Shown here piece after piece: positions 37,700-52,029 of a stretch of DNA of 64,000 nucleotides. The position numbers and the translations under genes are program-made. Numbering within the stretch: position 1 is the first letter of the stretch; the number at the start of each line of letters is the position of its first letter. The notes under the pieces were generated by a model. That model was given only the letters and a program-made list of their open reading frames with translations. It did not search any database and was not told where the DNA came from. The DNA is taken from NCBI GenBank assembly GCA_005882315.1, contig VBAR01000001.1:2632585-2696584 (forward strand). Direction: 5' to 3'. Source of the stretch: Bacteroidota bacterium. GTDB taxonomy: Bacteria > Bacteroidota > Bacteroidia > Chitinophagales > Chitinophagaceae.

Positions 37700-40366
37700 T
37701 TACTTTTTTTTCTCCAGCGACTTAATCCATTCGGCAATTTGAGTTAGCTCACTTTTTGGTACGTGTAACATCGGCGGCATTTTTGTAGCATACCCGGACC
37801 AGTTGGCCGGGTTAGGCTTTTGAATGAGCTGCACAATTTGTGCTACAGAATATTTCTTTGTTGCTATTTCCATATATGAAGGTCCAATCAGTTTGTTAAC
37901 CGGATTATGACAAGTCAGGCAAGTATTTTTTTGTAACAATGGTTGTACCAGTGCATATGTTATTTTTTTAACTGCAGGTGTTGATTTAACAACCGGTTTT
38001 TTGTTTTTAGCTGTAGAGGCACTCTTTGATGCAGGAGTAGTATTATTAGCAACGGTATCAATATTTGCCTTAACAATTGAAGGTGCCGGAGTCCCCGTTT
38101 CCAATTCCTGCAATGTCCACAAGTTTATTCTTGATTCATTTTGTTTTCTTATTTTGGCAACTTCAGCAACGGAAACAAATGGCGATATGGTATCCGTTGG
38201 CCTGCGAAACCGACGTCCCGCATTTCCAAATTCATAGCGGATATAATTTACTACCGAAGCAACCCATTCATCTGAATTAGCGCCAAGCGATGGCATTACG
38301 GCAGGATACTCTTTTCCATCAACAGGCCCGGTTAAGCCATGTAATAATATTTTTACAAGAAGTGATTTATCTAAGTCCATTCTTTTTGATTCCGGAAGAG
38401 GTGGAGCAGCGAGGTTGGTAGTTCCTGCAACTACCACTCCCTTACCGCCAGGACCATGACAGGTAATACAAAGTGCATTGAAAACAGTTACACCTCCTAA
38501 AATAGATTTTCTCTCTTCAACAGGAATATTAGCCAATCTGCTTCCGTATGTTTTAATATCCGTATTTCGGTCCATGGATCTTTTAGCGGCTGCAAACATT
38601 TCATTGGAAGTATTTGCTTTCGACAATTCATATGCAAACGATGTATCGTTTTTCGGCCTGATGCTGTAAAATGTATAATACAATTGCAATCTTACATCAT
38701 GCGATGGATCGTTTTTTAACCCGGAAACTTTAGTAATTATATCGCCATCATCTTTCTTAAGATAAGATTCGCTTATGATTACAGCTGCTTTTCTGATTTG
38801 CGGATGTTCATCTTTCAACGCAGTATATAGAATGTCACGATCTATTGCTTCCAAACCTTCCAGTGTCCATAATGCATGCAGACGGGCAAGTGGAGAAGGC
38901 TTTGCCGGTAAAGTAGCTTGTTCTCCATGAACAATTTGTTTTAATGCCGGTACTACAGATTTATCGTTTAGTAAAATGATCTGCTTTTGTGCATTGTCTC
39001 TCCACCATCCATTTGCATGATCCAGATAGGATACCAGTTTGCTTGCTGGTTCATCCAGCATTTTAGGTTTTTCTCCCTGCTTGTAGCCATCATATACCAG
39101 CCGGTAAATTCTTCCATGTCCTGTGTTTTTTGCCATTTCCATAGCATCAATTTTTTTTCGAAGAAATGATCCCGGTCTTGTCCAGTTACCCTGCTGAATA
39201 ATGCCTCTATGCATATCAACAATGTAAAGATTTCCATCAGGCCCTGTATAAGAATTCACAGGTCGGAAATTCATATCAGTAGAGGCAATAAATTCCTGGC
39301 GGTAATATGCGTTCTGAACAGTTATCTTCCCTTTGAGATTAATCACTTTTGCACGACGGATAATCCTTCCAACCGGTTCACAAATAATATAATCACCCAC
39401 CATGTTACCGGGTAATGTATTGCCCCGGTAAATAGATTGTCCGCAGGCTCCGGTAAAGTGATTCAATGTACTATCAGCCCGCAAACGCATCAAACCTCCC
39501 TGCACGTCGGGTGTTGAAATAATAGGCCACACCTCCTGGAAATCGTTATTGGCCTGGTCGGGCATATCAAGTGCTCCATAGGATGGATTCATTTGCACCC
39601 GTACCAATGGGCTTTCTGCACCGGCATTACTAAGAAATAAACGACCATAGTTATCGTGTGTTACTCCCCACTGGCCTCCGGGTCCTGAATAAATAGAATC
39701 AGCCAGCATCATACCATTCTTATAGCGGAAACGCACCGGGTCGTAGGTGATATAAATATTATTATCCAGGTTCCAATCAAGACCACTCCGTTGATGCTCC
39801 ATATTAGCATCTGCCATCCGGTAATCATCTTTTTGAAATACGGTTCTTTTCTTGTCAGCTTTTCCATCACCGTCGGAATCTTTATATGCATTGATAGTAA
39901 TGGTATTTGTTTCGTTAACAAGTAGCTCATGATTCACACATAGGATCATTCTTGGTAATAACAAACTATCGATAAACACCGAACTCTTGTCCATTTTACC
40001 ATCATTATCTATATCCTCCAGCAATGATATCCGGCTAAAAGGCTTCTGTTCATTCGATGCATCAGCATCTAACATATACGTAAGCATTTCTGCTACATAC
40101 ATTCTTGCATTGCCATCCCATGCAATGGCAACAGGTTCTTTTATCATTGGTTCACTTGCCACCAGTTCCAGGTGATAGCCGGCAGGAAGATTAAAAGATT
40201 TTAAACTTTGTTCTGGATTCAGGTATTCAACAGAGGGAGTGGAATCAAATATGCGTGTAGGATAAGGGTTACCAACCTGCTTCCGAATGGTGCCTTTGGG
40301 TGCACTACAGTTATATATGATCACACATGATACGAGTAAACAGATAATGAAATACGCTTTTCTCAT
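37700..40366 (-). CDS. PVC-type heme-binding c-type cytochrome lipoprotein with HEAT-like repeats
   Basis: An 888-residue lipoprotein (lipobox I-Y-N-C, Cys20). The N-terminal half (about 55-410) is a six-bladed propeller-like sugar dehydrogenase domain (L-P-A-G-Y-H-L-E-L-V-A-S-E-P, then E-D-I-D-N-D-G-K-M-D). Residues about 440-600 are helical and repeat-like (HEAT-type). Two cytochrome c sites follow, C-I-T-C-H near residue 631 and C-L-T-C-H near 815, joined by a Lys/Ala/Pro-rich linker. Such proteins are common beside sugar-degrading genes in Bacteroidota and Planctomycetes, and probably move electrons in the periplasm. Its neighbour is the cytochrome-containing PQQ dehydrogenase. Whether the propeller has its own dehydrogenase activity is open. 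Confidence 0.86.
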   Translation of the reverse strand: MRKAYFIICLLVSCVIIYNCSAPKGTIRKQVGNPYPTRIFDSTPSVEYLNPEQSLKSFNLPAGYHLELVASEPMIKEPVAIAWDGNARMYVAEMLTYMLDADASNEQKPFSRISLLEDIDNDGKMDKSSVFIDSLLLPRMILCVNHELLVNETNTITINAYKDSDGDGKADKKRTVFQKDDYRMADANMEHQRSGLDWNLDNNIYITYDPVRFRYKNGMMLADSIYSGPGGQWGVTHDNYGRLFLSNAGAESPLVRVQMNPSYGALDMPDQANNDFQEVWPIISTPDVQGGLMRLRADSTLNHFTGACGQSIYRGNTLPGNMVGDYIICEPVGRIIRRAKVINLKGKITVQNAYYRQEFIASTDMNFRPVNSYTGPDGNLYIVDMHRGIIQQGNWTRPGSFLRKKIDAMEMAKNTGHGRIYRLVYDGYKQGEKPKMLDEPASKLVSYLDHANGWWRDNAQKQIILLNDKSVVPALKQIVHGEQATLPAKPSPLARLHALWTLEGLEAIDRDILYTALKDEHPQIRKAAVIISESYLKKDDGDIITKVSGLKNDPSHDVRLQLYYTFYSIRPKNDTSFAYELSKANTSNEMFAAAKRSMDRNTDIKTYGSRLANIPVEERKSILGGVTVFNALCITCHGPGGKGVVVAGTTNLAAPPLPESKRMDLDKSLLVKILLHGLTGPVDGKEYPAVMPSLGANSDEWVASVVNYIRYEFGNAGRRFRRPTDTISPFVSVAEVAKIRKQNESRINLWTLQELETGTPAPSIVKANIDTVANNTTPASKSASTAKNKKPVVKSTPAVKKITYALVQPLLQKNTCLTCHNPVNKLIGPSYMEIATKKYSVAQIVQLIQKPNPANWSGYATKMPPMLHVPKSELTQIAEWIKSLEKKK

Positions 40367-40386
40367 TGTAAAAAATAAATGGGTAA

Positions 40387-41157
40387 TTACTTAACTGATG
40401 CAATCCGTTTTAATTCGGGATCAGCACCCATCGCATATTTGATGCCGCCTAATACATGTTGAAGGAACAATGGATCTTCCCATGATTTATTATCGTGGCC
40501 CAGGGCAGTATAAAAACCTCTTCCTCCATCAAACTCATGATACCAGGCCATTGGATGATCGTCACCATTACCGCCGCCGGAATAACTGCTTTCGTCAATA
40601 GTAATCAGGATTTTCAAATCGGTGCCGATCCACTTGAAATTATATAGTTCATCAGAACGCTTCCATACTTTTGGAAGGTGGGCCGTAGCAATATTATTTT
40701 CGTCCACGATATTGAAAACTGCTTCCTGTGGCCTTGGATGATTTTTAAAATAAGCACCGTTCAATTCGCCAAACCAGGCCCAATCATATTCAGTATCGGC
40801 TGCAGAATGTAATCCAAAATAACCACCTCCATTCCGGATAAACTTTTCAAATTCTTTTTGTTGCTCATCATTCAATACATTGCCTGTCGTGCACAGAAAA
40901 ATCACAGCAGTATATTGCTTTAAATTTTCTGCAGTAAAGATGTCTGAACTTTCTGTAGTATCAACATCAAATTTATTTTTTTGTCCCAGCTCTATAATAT
41001 ATTTTTTTCCCGCCACAATGGATGAGGTATGGCGGTAGCCGGCGGTTTTACTGAATACTAAAATTTTCTTTTGTTTCTTTTTGAGAGAATAGCTGCTCAT
41101 ACTTATAACCAATGCACCCAACAAAAAGAGTAAAAGAGATAATCTGCTTGTTTTCAT
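40387..41157 (-). CDS. secreted ThuA-domain protein
   Basis: A ThuA/trehalose-utilisation-like glutamine-amidotransferase-fold protein of about 256 residues. I chose the ATG at 41157 because M-K-T-S-R-L-S-L-L-L-F opens a normal signal peptide; a start 27 codons upstream adds a second hydrophobic stretch. Family motifs are K-I-L-V-F-S-K-T-A-G-Y-R-H, G-G-Y-F-G-L-H-S-A-A-D-T and H-P-M-A-W-Y-H. The usual catalytic Cys of class I amidotransferases is replaced by Leu-His, as is normal for ThuA, so it is likely not an amidotransferase. ThuA-type proteins act with disaccharide oxidation. It is 20 bases upstream of the heme lipoprotein gene, so both are likely one unit. Confidence 0.85.
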   Translation of the reverse strand: MKTSRLSLLLFLLGALVISMSSYSLKKKQKKILVFSKTAGYRHTSSIVAGKKYIIELGQKNKFDVDTTESSDIFTAENLKQYTAVIFLCTTGNVLNDEQQKEFEKFIRNGGGYFGLHSAADTEYDWAWFGELNGAYFKNHPRPQEAVFNIVDENNIATAHLPKVWKRSDELYNFKWIGTDLKILITIDESSYSGGGNGDDHPMAWYHEFDGGRGFYTALGHDNKSWEDPLFLQHVLGGIKYAMGADPELKRIASVK

Positions 41158-41266
41158 TTTCTGCGACTTTAAAAACATATAAAAAAAATCATAAAAGCTT
41201 GCTAAGACGATAAATGAATAAAAACCTTTTCCAACCAAGAGTTTATTTGAACAATTTTATACTACT

Positions 41267-44490
<3,224 letters not shown>

Positions 44491-44515
44491 TTTTTTGTTT
44501 TGTATAGTTTAGAAG

Positions 44516-46769
<2,254 letters not shown>

Positions 46770-47201
46770 ATGGCTTATACTGTGTTAATAATTGTTTATT
46801 CATTGTTAGTGTACAAATTGCCGTTGATCGGAACAGCAATTGATGTTACAATGAAGCAAAAAGCAATCGGGTTTAATTTTTAAGTTGTGCGAATAACAAG
46901 CATTCAATCAGTGCGACGAAATCACTATCAAAATAAATGTCATCTTTACACTTATTAGTATTAAAACTAATTATAAATAGCCAGAAAATTGTTCATAAAA
47001 ACCCGGTGTAGGATTTTACAAAACGAAGCTTTTAAATTGTCAGAGGCAGCAGGAATGCCTGATAAGAATTTAGTGTAATATTTTTCTTACTTATAGAGAC
47101 ATAGTAAGAGGGTGTAGTGAGGATGATTTTTTTTATTCTTTTTAATTTTTAAGCTAATTCACTAAACTCAATCGTTCGAAAAAATTAAAGGTAACTATTA
47201 T
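46770..47201. other. intergenic region, probable promoter area of the esterase operon
   Basis: AT-rich, no open reading frame with coding character, no tRNA-like structure. It must hold the promoter for the minus-strand series, but no TTTG/TAnnTTTG pair at acceptable spacing was found. The part near 47080-47150 is poly-T rich without a stable hairpin. Confidence 0.5.
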
Positions 47202-47227
47202 AAAAAGCCTTTCCCTTAAGGAAAGGC
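47202..47227 (-). terminator. intrinsic terminator of the Gly/Asn/Gln-repeat gene
   Basis: An 8-bp perfect stem (GCCTTTCC with GGAAAGGC, bases 47207-47214 and 47220-47227) with a five-base loop is followed on the minus strand by TTTTTA. It lies 13 bases past the stop of the repeat protein gene. Confidence 0.82.
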
Positions 47228-47239
47228 CCTTCGTTTAAT

Positions 47240-47557
47240 TTACATTCCACCTGAGCCGGAATCTTGATCTTCATTACGGTCACCTTGGTCCTGACCAGAT
47301 CCTTTTCTTCCACTACGATCCTGACCTTCACCCTGGTTACCTTGTGGTCCACCTTGATTGCGTTCGCCACCTTGATTGCGTTCGCCACCTTGGTTGCCTT
47401 GTTGTCCACCTTGATTGCGTTCGCCACCCTGGTTACCTTGTTGTCCGCCTTGATTGCGTTCGCCACCTTGGTTTCCTTGCTGTCCGCCTTGGTTACGGCC
47501 ACCTTGATTTCCACCCTGGTTGCCGCTTTGCTGTTGTTTGTTACGATCGTCTGCCAT
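47240..47557 (-). CDS. low-complexity Gly/Asn/Gln-rich repeat protein
   Basis: A 105-residue protein that is almost wholly Gly, Asn, Gln, Arg and Glu, beginning M-A-D-D-R-N-K-Q-Q-Q. I chose the ATG at 47557; an upstream frame start adds 12 unlikely residues. A 13-residue unit (GGQQGNQGGERNQ) occurs three times in a row at residues 24-62, with partial units after it. No signal peptide or hydrophobic core is present, so it should be disordered and very soluble. The composition recalls short KGG-type stress-induced repeat proteins. Its own terminator and the nearby Hsp20 gene support expression as a stress protein. I know no characterised homologue. Confidence 0.78.
   Translation of the reverse strand: MADDRNKQQQSGNQGGNQGGRNQGGQQGNQGGERNQGGQQGNQGGERNQGGQQGNQGGERNQGGERNQGGPQGNQGEGQDRSGRKGSGQDQGDRNEDQDSGSGGM
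47372..47488 (-). repeat. three tandem 39-bp coding repeats
   Basis: Three consecutive 39-base units encode the same 13 residues within the low-complexity gene. The units differ by only a few silent bases, so copy number could change by slippage or recombination. Confidence 0.8.
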
Positions 47558-47881
47558 AATTGTACATTTTATAGTTAATAAATAGAATTGCAAGCTTTAA
47601 TTTTCTTTTGCTACACCAACTCAACAATTAATTCATAAACATTATTAATTGTTTGAAATGTTCAATACTTATTGCTCATTAAAAACGTGCCGATTTGATC
47701 AAAACATACAAAGGCCGGAAACTTGTGTGGCTTGAGTAAAAATTGCCTCAGACTAAAAAAGAGAATTAAACAGTGTTGTGCGAATGATGGTGGGTCATTT
47801 TTCAGAAGTATAAAACCGGATTAAACAATTCTCAAATCAAATAGTTTAAACTGTAAAAAATATTTTGTTTAGAATAGAAAA
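47558..47881. other. intergenic region upstream of the repeat-protein gene
   Basis: AT-rich DNA with no coding ORF of credible composition. It should contain the promoter for the minus-strand repeat gene, but no clear promoter box was recognised. Confidence 0.5.
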
Positions 47882-47916
47882 TTTAAGCCGTTTTGCACTA
47901 AGCAAAACGGCTTAAA
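47882..47916 (-). terminator. intrinsic terminator of the hsp20 gene
   Basis: A perfect 15-bp stem (47882-47896 paired with 47902-47916, GC-rich core AAGCCGTTTTGC) with a five-base loop lies 15 bases past the hsp20 stop and is followed by T-rich sequence on the minus strand. It can also act on the plus strand but no plus gene ends here. Confidence 0.85.
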
Positions 47917-47930
47917 AAGGAAATCAAACT

Positions 47931-48398
47931 TTACTTCACATTGATCGTAAGTAAAGGTTGTTTAGCTTGTTCATTTTTAGGCAGTATTACCCGAAGAATA
48001 CCATCTACATATTGAGCATCTATCTTAGTGGTATCAACTGTTTCATCGAGGGTGAATTGACGACTGAATGAACGTTGTATGTATTCATTGCGGACCCAAC
48101 CGGCCTTTTCATCAGTGTGCTTTTTACTTTCGTTCTGGGTGAAAGAAACTTTGAGTTCGTTGTTTTGTACCTGTACTTTGAAGTTTTCCTTTTTACAACC
48201 TGGTGCAATAACATCTACCTCGTATTGTACATCTGTTTCGCGGACATTAACAGGTACGGCTTCTCTGCCGGTTATCTCACCAGTATTCCAAAAGTTACCG
48301 TCAAAAAACCTACTCAAGGTATTGTTGAAGATAGTATCGACAACATTACCCAAATCGTTTGCGTTTCTACCACTTGCTTTTTGAATTGTGTTTGTCAT
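47931..48398 (-). CDS. Hsp20/alpha-crystallin-family small heat-shock protein
   Basis: A 155-residue small heat-shock protein. The start M-T-N-T-I-Q-K at 48398 is preceded by a strong AAGGAGG five bases upstream, which decides against an ATG 29 codons earlier. The alpha-crystallin domain spans about residues 45-140 (V-P-V-N-V-R-E-T-D through D-G-I-L-R-V-I-L-P-K), with the conserved G-x-L core motif. The C-terminal P-L-L-T-I-N-V-K ending supplies the tail contact for oligomers. It is an ATP-independent holdase that keeps unfolding proteins soluble. It has its own terminator and is a single-gene unit. Confidence 0.94.
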   Translation of the reverse strand: MTNTIQKASGRNANDLGNVVDTIFNNTLSRFFDGNFWNTGEITGREAVPVNVRETDVQYEVDVIAPGCKKENFKVQVQNNELKVSFTQNESKKHTDEKAGWVRNEYIQRSFSRQFTLDETVDTTKIDAQYVDGILRVILPKNEQAKQPLLTINVK

Positions 48399-48734
48399 AA
48401 TAACCTCCTTTTTATTTAATTGGTTTAAAAATAGATTACCAGATAAGAAATGGATTGTCTGTATCAGGCCATTCTTTTTTTTCACGTTTAAACAATTGGA
48501 TGATCTTTCTCATAAATCATGTTTTAGAAAAATTTTGAACAAGCCCTATGCCGCTAGACGGTATTGGAAAAATCTGTCATTTTCACTGAAAAATTTTCAG
48601 ACAAAACTGAAAAGAAGACATTTTCGGAGATAAACAATGTCGCTCATGTTGAGCATCCATGTGCAAAACTTGGCATCTTTTTTAATAGATAATGGAGAGT
48701 AGTCTTCCATTTTTAAGAGTACATTAAAAAATTA
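48399..48734. other. hsp20 / small-protein divergent intergenic region with inverted repeat
   Basis: The hsp20 gene and the small gene at 48735 are transcribed away from each other here. A perfect inverted repeat, CTGAAAA-A-TTTTCAG (48587-48601), lies about 190 bases from the hsp20 start; it could be a heat-shock operator or AT-rich chance. No coding ORF of credible composition was found. Confidence 0.45.
48404..48410 (-). promoter_or_regulatory. strong Shine-Dalgarno site for hsp20
   Basis: AAGGAGG lies five bases upstream of the ATG at 48398. Most genes in this window lack such a site, as is usual in Bacteroidota, so it stands out and fixes the hsp20 start. Confidence 0.85.
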
Positions 48735-48935
48735 ATGATGAATAAAGAATCAAAAAAGGATATCACCCAAAAAGGCGGTGTCACCGAAAAACAAGATAAA
48801 AATGCCGGCAGTGGTGCGTTCAACCAAGGTGCAAAGCAGGATCCGAAAATGAATGAGGGAGTGGCTGATGGAACGCCCAACCCTGATAAGGTTAGTAAGG
48901 AAAAAGAAAATCCAAGATCAGGTAAGGTTGGTTGA
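48735..48935 (+). CDS. short hydrophilic protein of unknown function
   Basis: A 66-residue polar protein rich in Lys, Asp, Glu, Gly and Asn (M-M-N-K-E-S-K-K-D-I-T-Q-K-G-G), with no hydrophobic core, Cys or signal peptide. It should be disordered. It starts at the first of two adjacent ATG codons. It is divergent from hsp20 and resembles small hydrophilic stress proteins in composition, but there is no recognised family. It ends 36 bases before the next small gene. Confidence 0.6.
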   Translation: MMNKESKKDITQKGGVTEKQDKNAGSGAFNQGAKQDPKMNEGVADGTPNPDKVSKEKENPRSGKVG

Positions 48936-48971
48936 CAAAGATTCAATGTGATCATAGTATAATTGGTTTCT

Positions 48972-49211
48972 ATGGATGAAAATATTATAAAACTGGTCAG
49001 GGACTTAAATGATCTCGATCGGCAATTGGTAAAGGTGGAAGGTAAGATGATCAAGCCGAGCCAATGTTTCCGTTACGAAACAGATCCTTTCCATTTTATG
49101 TTTAATACTAATTGCCCCGAAGAACTAAAGCAACAAGTACAGTCCATCTTTGACAGGTACAAGTATATGCCTTCTCATAAAAATGATACATCATCCCAAA
49201 GAGTAAGATAA
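48972..49211 (+). CDS. small conserved-looking protein of unknown function
   Basis: A 79-residue protein, M-D-E-N-I-I-K-L-V-R-D-L-N-D-L-D at the N-terminus (likely helical), then a Cys/His/aromatic-rich middle (Q-C-F-R-Y-E-T-D-P-F-H-F-M-F-N-T-N-C) and a helical end. The two Cys and one His could bind a metal, but no zinc-finger pattern is complete. I chose the ATG at 48972 over a TTG three codons upstream. It follows the hydrophilic gene with a 36-base gap and could share its transcript. Function unknown. Confidence 0.6.
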   Translation: MDENIIKLVRDLNDLDRQLVKVEGKMIKPSQCFRYETDPFHFMFNTNCPEELKQQVQSIFDRYKYMPSHKNDTSSQRVR

Positions 49212-49463
49212 AGTGGCCCGCACGCAACGTACGTGACTGGCTCAATTCATGAACAAGGTTTAGCTGTTTTTAGCTTAATTTTGATATTCAATACTTAAAA
49301 ACAGGGCTCGAATCTCATCCAAAAAAAAGTTTATACCCACACTTTATGCCTGAGGTTTTTGTTTTTAATGACTTCTTACATTGCTGTTTGAAGTCAGTCA
49401 AATTATATTAATAGTGCAACTTTGAAGGAGAAAAATATACTATTGTTCATTAACTTTAGCCGA

Positions 49464-49913
49464 ATGAGAACAGACCAAATTAACTTGCTTCTTGCCGATG
49501 ACGACATGGACGATTGTGATTTTTTCAAAGATGCATTGAACGACCTTTCTATTGCAACAAATCTAACACTCGTTCATAACGGAGTTGAACTCATGCAACT
49601 GCTAACTAAAAAAGAATTAGAACTTCCTCATGCACTTTACCTGGACTTCAACATGCCACGCAAAAATGGTTTCGAATGTTTAATTGAGATAAGATCGAAT
49701 GAAAAATTAAAAGAACTTCCAATAATTATTTTTTCTACCTCGTTTGATAAAGAAGTTGTGGATCTGCTTTATGTAAATGGAGCAAATTATTATATAAGAA
49801 AGCCAGCTGAATTTTCAAACCTAAAAAAAGTAATTTTTAAATCACTCACACTAATTTTAGGAAACAATGATCAGCAACCTTTAAAAGAAAATTTCATTAT
49901 CAATAGCATTTAA
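49464..49913 (+). CDS. single-domain response regulator
   Basis: A 149-residue receiver domain with no output domain. The acidic pocket Asp12-Asp13, the phospho-acceptor Asp61 in Y-L-D-F-N-M-P, and Lys113 in I-R-K-P-A are in place; residues after about 128 are an extension. I chose the ATG at 49464 because M-R-T-D-Q-I-N-L-L-L-A-D-D-D is the usual start of this fold; an upstream TTG at 49422 is possible. It resembles Rcp1-like phosphoreceivers that work with phytochrome-type kinases. It stands 64 bases before the kaiC-like gene and is probably the target of the kinase encoded at 52026. Confidence 0.9.
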   Translation: MRTDQINLLLADDDMDDCDFFKDALNDLSIATNLTLVHNGVELMQLLTKKELELPHALYLDFNMPRKNGFECLIEIRSNEKLKELPIIIFSTSFDKEVVDLLYVNGANYYIRKPAEFSNLKKVIFKSLTLILGNNDQQPLKENFIINSI

Positions 49914-49977
49914 CAATTGGATTTACTTTTATAACGAGATCAATACTAACGGTATATTTTAAAGACACTATTTATTT

Positions 49978-51402
49978 ATGGCAAAGAAAAATACTAGTTT
50001 TCCTAAAACACCTACTGGCATAAACGGCCTGGATGAAATTACAAAAGGCGGTTTTCCAAAAGGTCGCCCTGTTCTTATTTGCGGCAGTGCCGGCTGTGGC
50101 AAAACTTTATTTGCCGCACAGTTTCTTGTAAAAGGAATTACTGATTACAACGAGCCTGGTGTATTTATGAGCTTTGAAGAAACTGCCAGCGACCTTTCAC
50201 TAAATTTAAATTCATTAGGGTTTGACCTGGAAAAATTAAAATCAGAAAACAAGTTGCGTGTTGACCATGTACGCATCGAACGTTCGGAGATCGAAGAAAC
50301 AGGAGAGTATGACCTGGAAGCACTTTTCATCCGGTTAAATCATGCCATTGATTCCGTCGGCGCAAAACGTGTAGTGCTCGATACCATCGAATCCATTTTT
50401 TCAGGAATGGAAGACATGGCAATTCTCCGTTCTGAAATACGCAGGCTGTTTGCCTGGCTGAAGGAAAAAGGAGTAACAGCAATAATAACAGGTGAACGTG
50501 GCGAAAAATCTTTAACGCGGCATGGATTGGAAGAATATGTTTCTGATTGTGTGATCCTGCTTGACTTCCGCGTGATAGACCAGATAGCTACCCGCAGGTT
50601 GCGTATTGTTAAATACCGTGGCAGCACTCACGGTACTAATGAGTATCCTTTTCTTATTGACGAAACTGGAATTTCAGTTATTCCCATTACATCTCTGCAA
50701 TTAGACTACAAATCACCTACAACAATAATTTCTACAGGGCTACCGGCATTGGATAAATTTTTTTCAGGCAAGGGAATTTATAAAGCAAGCAGCACATTAA
50801 TTACAGGTACGGCAGGTACGGCAAAAACAATTCTTGCTTCTCATTTTGCCATGAGCAGTTACAAACGTAAAGAGCCTGTTTTATATTTTTCTTTCGAAGA
50901 ATCGCCTGACCAATTGATCAGGAATATTGCGTCAATAGGCATTAATTTTAAACCTGCAATTAGATCAAAGCTCCTCCATATACATGCATCACGACCGTCA
51001 CTGCAGGGTTTGGAAATGCACTTGCTGGTGATGAATAAACTGATGGCGGAATTTAAGCCACGTACCGTAATTGTTGACCCTATCAGCAGTTTAATTACTG
51101 TCGGCAACAGCAGCGAAGTCAGGGCTATGTTAGTACGCCTGATGGACACGTTGAAAATGAATGAGATCAATGCTGTGTTTACTTCACTTACCCATTATAA
51201 AAGTGAATTTAATGATGCAACGGTAGATGCAGTTTCTTCCCTTGCCGATACCTGGATAGATTTGGATAATGGTCAAAAAAACGATGAACGGGTGCGAAGT
51301 TTGCAGATAATAAAAGCACGGGGTATGGGACATGCGATGAGCCTGCAAAATTTTACTATCACCAATAAAGGGATTCAATTTATTAGCAATGGCAAAAAGT
51401 AA
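49978..51402 (+). CDS. KaiC-like double-domain RecA-type ATPase
   Basis: A 474-residue KaiC homologue with two RecA/KaiC domains. Walker A motifs are at residues 36-43 (GSAGCGKT) and 277-284 (GTAGTAKT); the catalytic Glu pairs are at 67-68 and 307-308. In domain 2, Thr415, Ser420 and Ser421 align with the phosphorylated Thr426, Ser431 and Thr432 of cyanobacterial KaiC, so autophosphorylation is possible with Ser in place of Thr432. The protein ends soon after the last strand and lacks the long C-terminal tail that binds KaiA. No kaiA is present. The next gene, kaiB-like, overlaps it by 14 bases. It probably drives a KaiB-dependent timer or stress switch. Confidence 0.92.
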   Translation: MAKKNTSFPKTPTGINGLDEITKGGFPKGRPVLICGSAGCGKTLFAAQFLVKGITDYNEPGVFMSFEETASDLSLNLNSLGFDLEKLKSENKLRVDHVRIERSEIEETGEYDLEALFIRLNHAIDSVGAKRVVLDTIESIFSGMEDMAILRSEIRRLFAWLKEKGVTAIITGERGEKSLTRHGLEEYVSDCVILLDFRVIDQIATRRLRIVKYRGSTHGTNEYPFLIDETGISVIPITSLQLDYKSPTTIISTGLPALDKFFSGKGIYKASSTLITGTAGTAKTILASHFAMSSYKRKEPVLYFSFEESPDQLIRNIASIGINFKPAIRSKLLHIHASRPSLQGLEMHLLVMNKLMAEFKPRTVIVDPISSLITVGNSSEVRAMLVRLMDTLKMNEINAVFTSLTHYKSEFNDATVDAVSSLADTWIDLDNGQKNDERVRSLQIIKARGMGHAMSLQNFTITNKGIQFISNGKK

Positions 51403-51706
51403 GGATACAATGGCAAAACAAAAGAAATGGGAACTGCGTTTATATATAGCAGGGCAAACACCTAAATCAACGCTGGCATTAAAAAATATTACTCGTTATT
51501 GCGAAGAACATTTAGAAGGTGAGTATACCATCGAGGTAATTGACCTTTTAAAAAACCCGCAACTTGCCGAAGGTGACCAGATATTTGCCATTCCCACTTT
51601 GGTGAGAAAATTACCCGTACCCATCAGGAAAATAATTGGCGATTTGTCTAATGAAGAAAAAGTATTGGTTGGTTTAAACATCCGTACATTAAAAACTCAA
51701 AACTGA
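51389..51706 (+). CDS. KaiB-like protein 1
   Basis: A 105-residue thioredoxin-like KaiB homologue ([35 protein letters not shown]). It overlaps the kaiC-like stop by 14 bases, which signals translational coupling; an internal ATG at 51410 would remove the overlap. KaiB binds the first ring of KaiC after a fold switch. It shares the K-N-P-x-L-A and P-x-L-x-K segments with its neighbour but the rest has diverged, so the two probably bind different partners or in different states. Confidence 0.9.
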   Translation: MAKSKDTMAKQKKWELRLYIAGQTPKSTLALKNITRYCEEHLEGEYTIEVIDLLKNPQLAEGDQIFAIPTLVRKLPVPIRKIIGDLSNEEKVLVGLNIRTLKTQN

Positions 51707-52029
51707 TGGCAAAGAAAAAAGGACCCTCTCCGGATATAATTATTGAAGGTAAACTAGTGTTACAATTATACGTATCGGGGATGTCGCCAAAATCAGTGGA
51801 AGCCATTCAAAACATAAAACAACTTTGCGATGAATATTTAAAGGATGCATTTGAGTTAGAGATAATAGATATCTACAAAAACCCTGAGCTTGCCTCGGAA
51901 CAAAGTATTGTATTCAGTCCCTCACTCATCAAGCAATTACCACTGCCGAAAAAAGTTTTAATAGGAACTCTAAAAGACAGTGAGAAAGTAATTAAGGCCC
52001 TTGGGATCACTTTCAGAAATGCAGTATGA
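51706..52029 (+). CDS. KaiB-like protein 2
   Basis: A second KaiB homologue of 107 residues, with a 14-residue charged N-terminal extension (M-A-K-K-K-G-P-S) before L-V-L-Q-L-Y-V-S-G-M-S-P-K. Its ATG shares one base with the stop of the first kaiB-like gene, and its own stop overlaps the kinase ATG by four bases, so the run is translationally coupled. The L-P-L-P-K-K-V-L-I-G segment is family-typical. It is diverged from copy 1 over most positions, so this is not a recent duplication. Confidence 0.9.
   Translation: MAKKKGPSPDIIIEGKLVLQLYVSGMSPKSVEAIQNIKQLCDEYLKDAFELEIIDIYKNPELASEQSIVFSPSLIKQLPLPKKVLIGTLKDSEKVIKALGITFRNAV

Noticed and set aside
47264..47578. 104-residue plus-strand frame opposite the Gly/Asn/Gln repeat gene
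   Set aside because: Repetitive only because the other strand is; the minus strand has the start, stop and terminator.
48587..48601. Inverted repeat upstream of hsp20 as a defined operator
   Set aside because: AT-rich and single; recorded only as part of the intergenic region.
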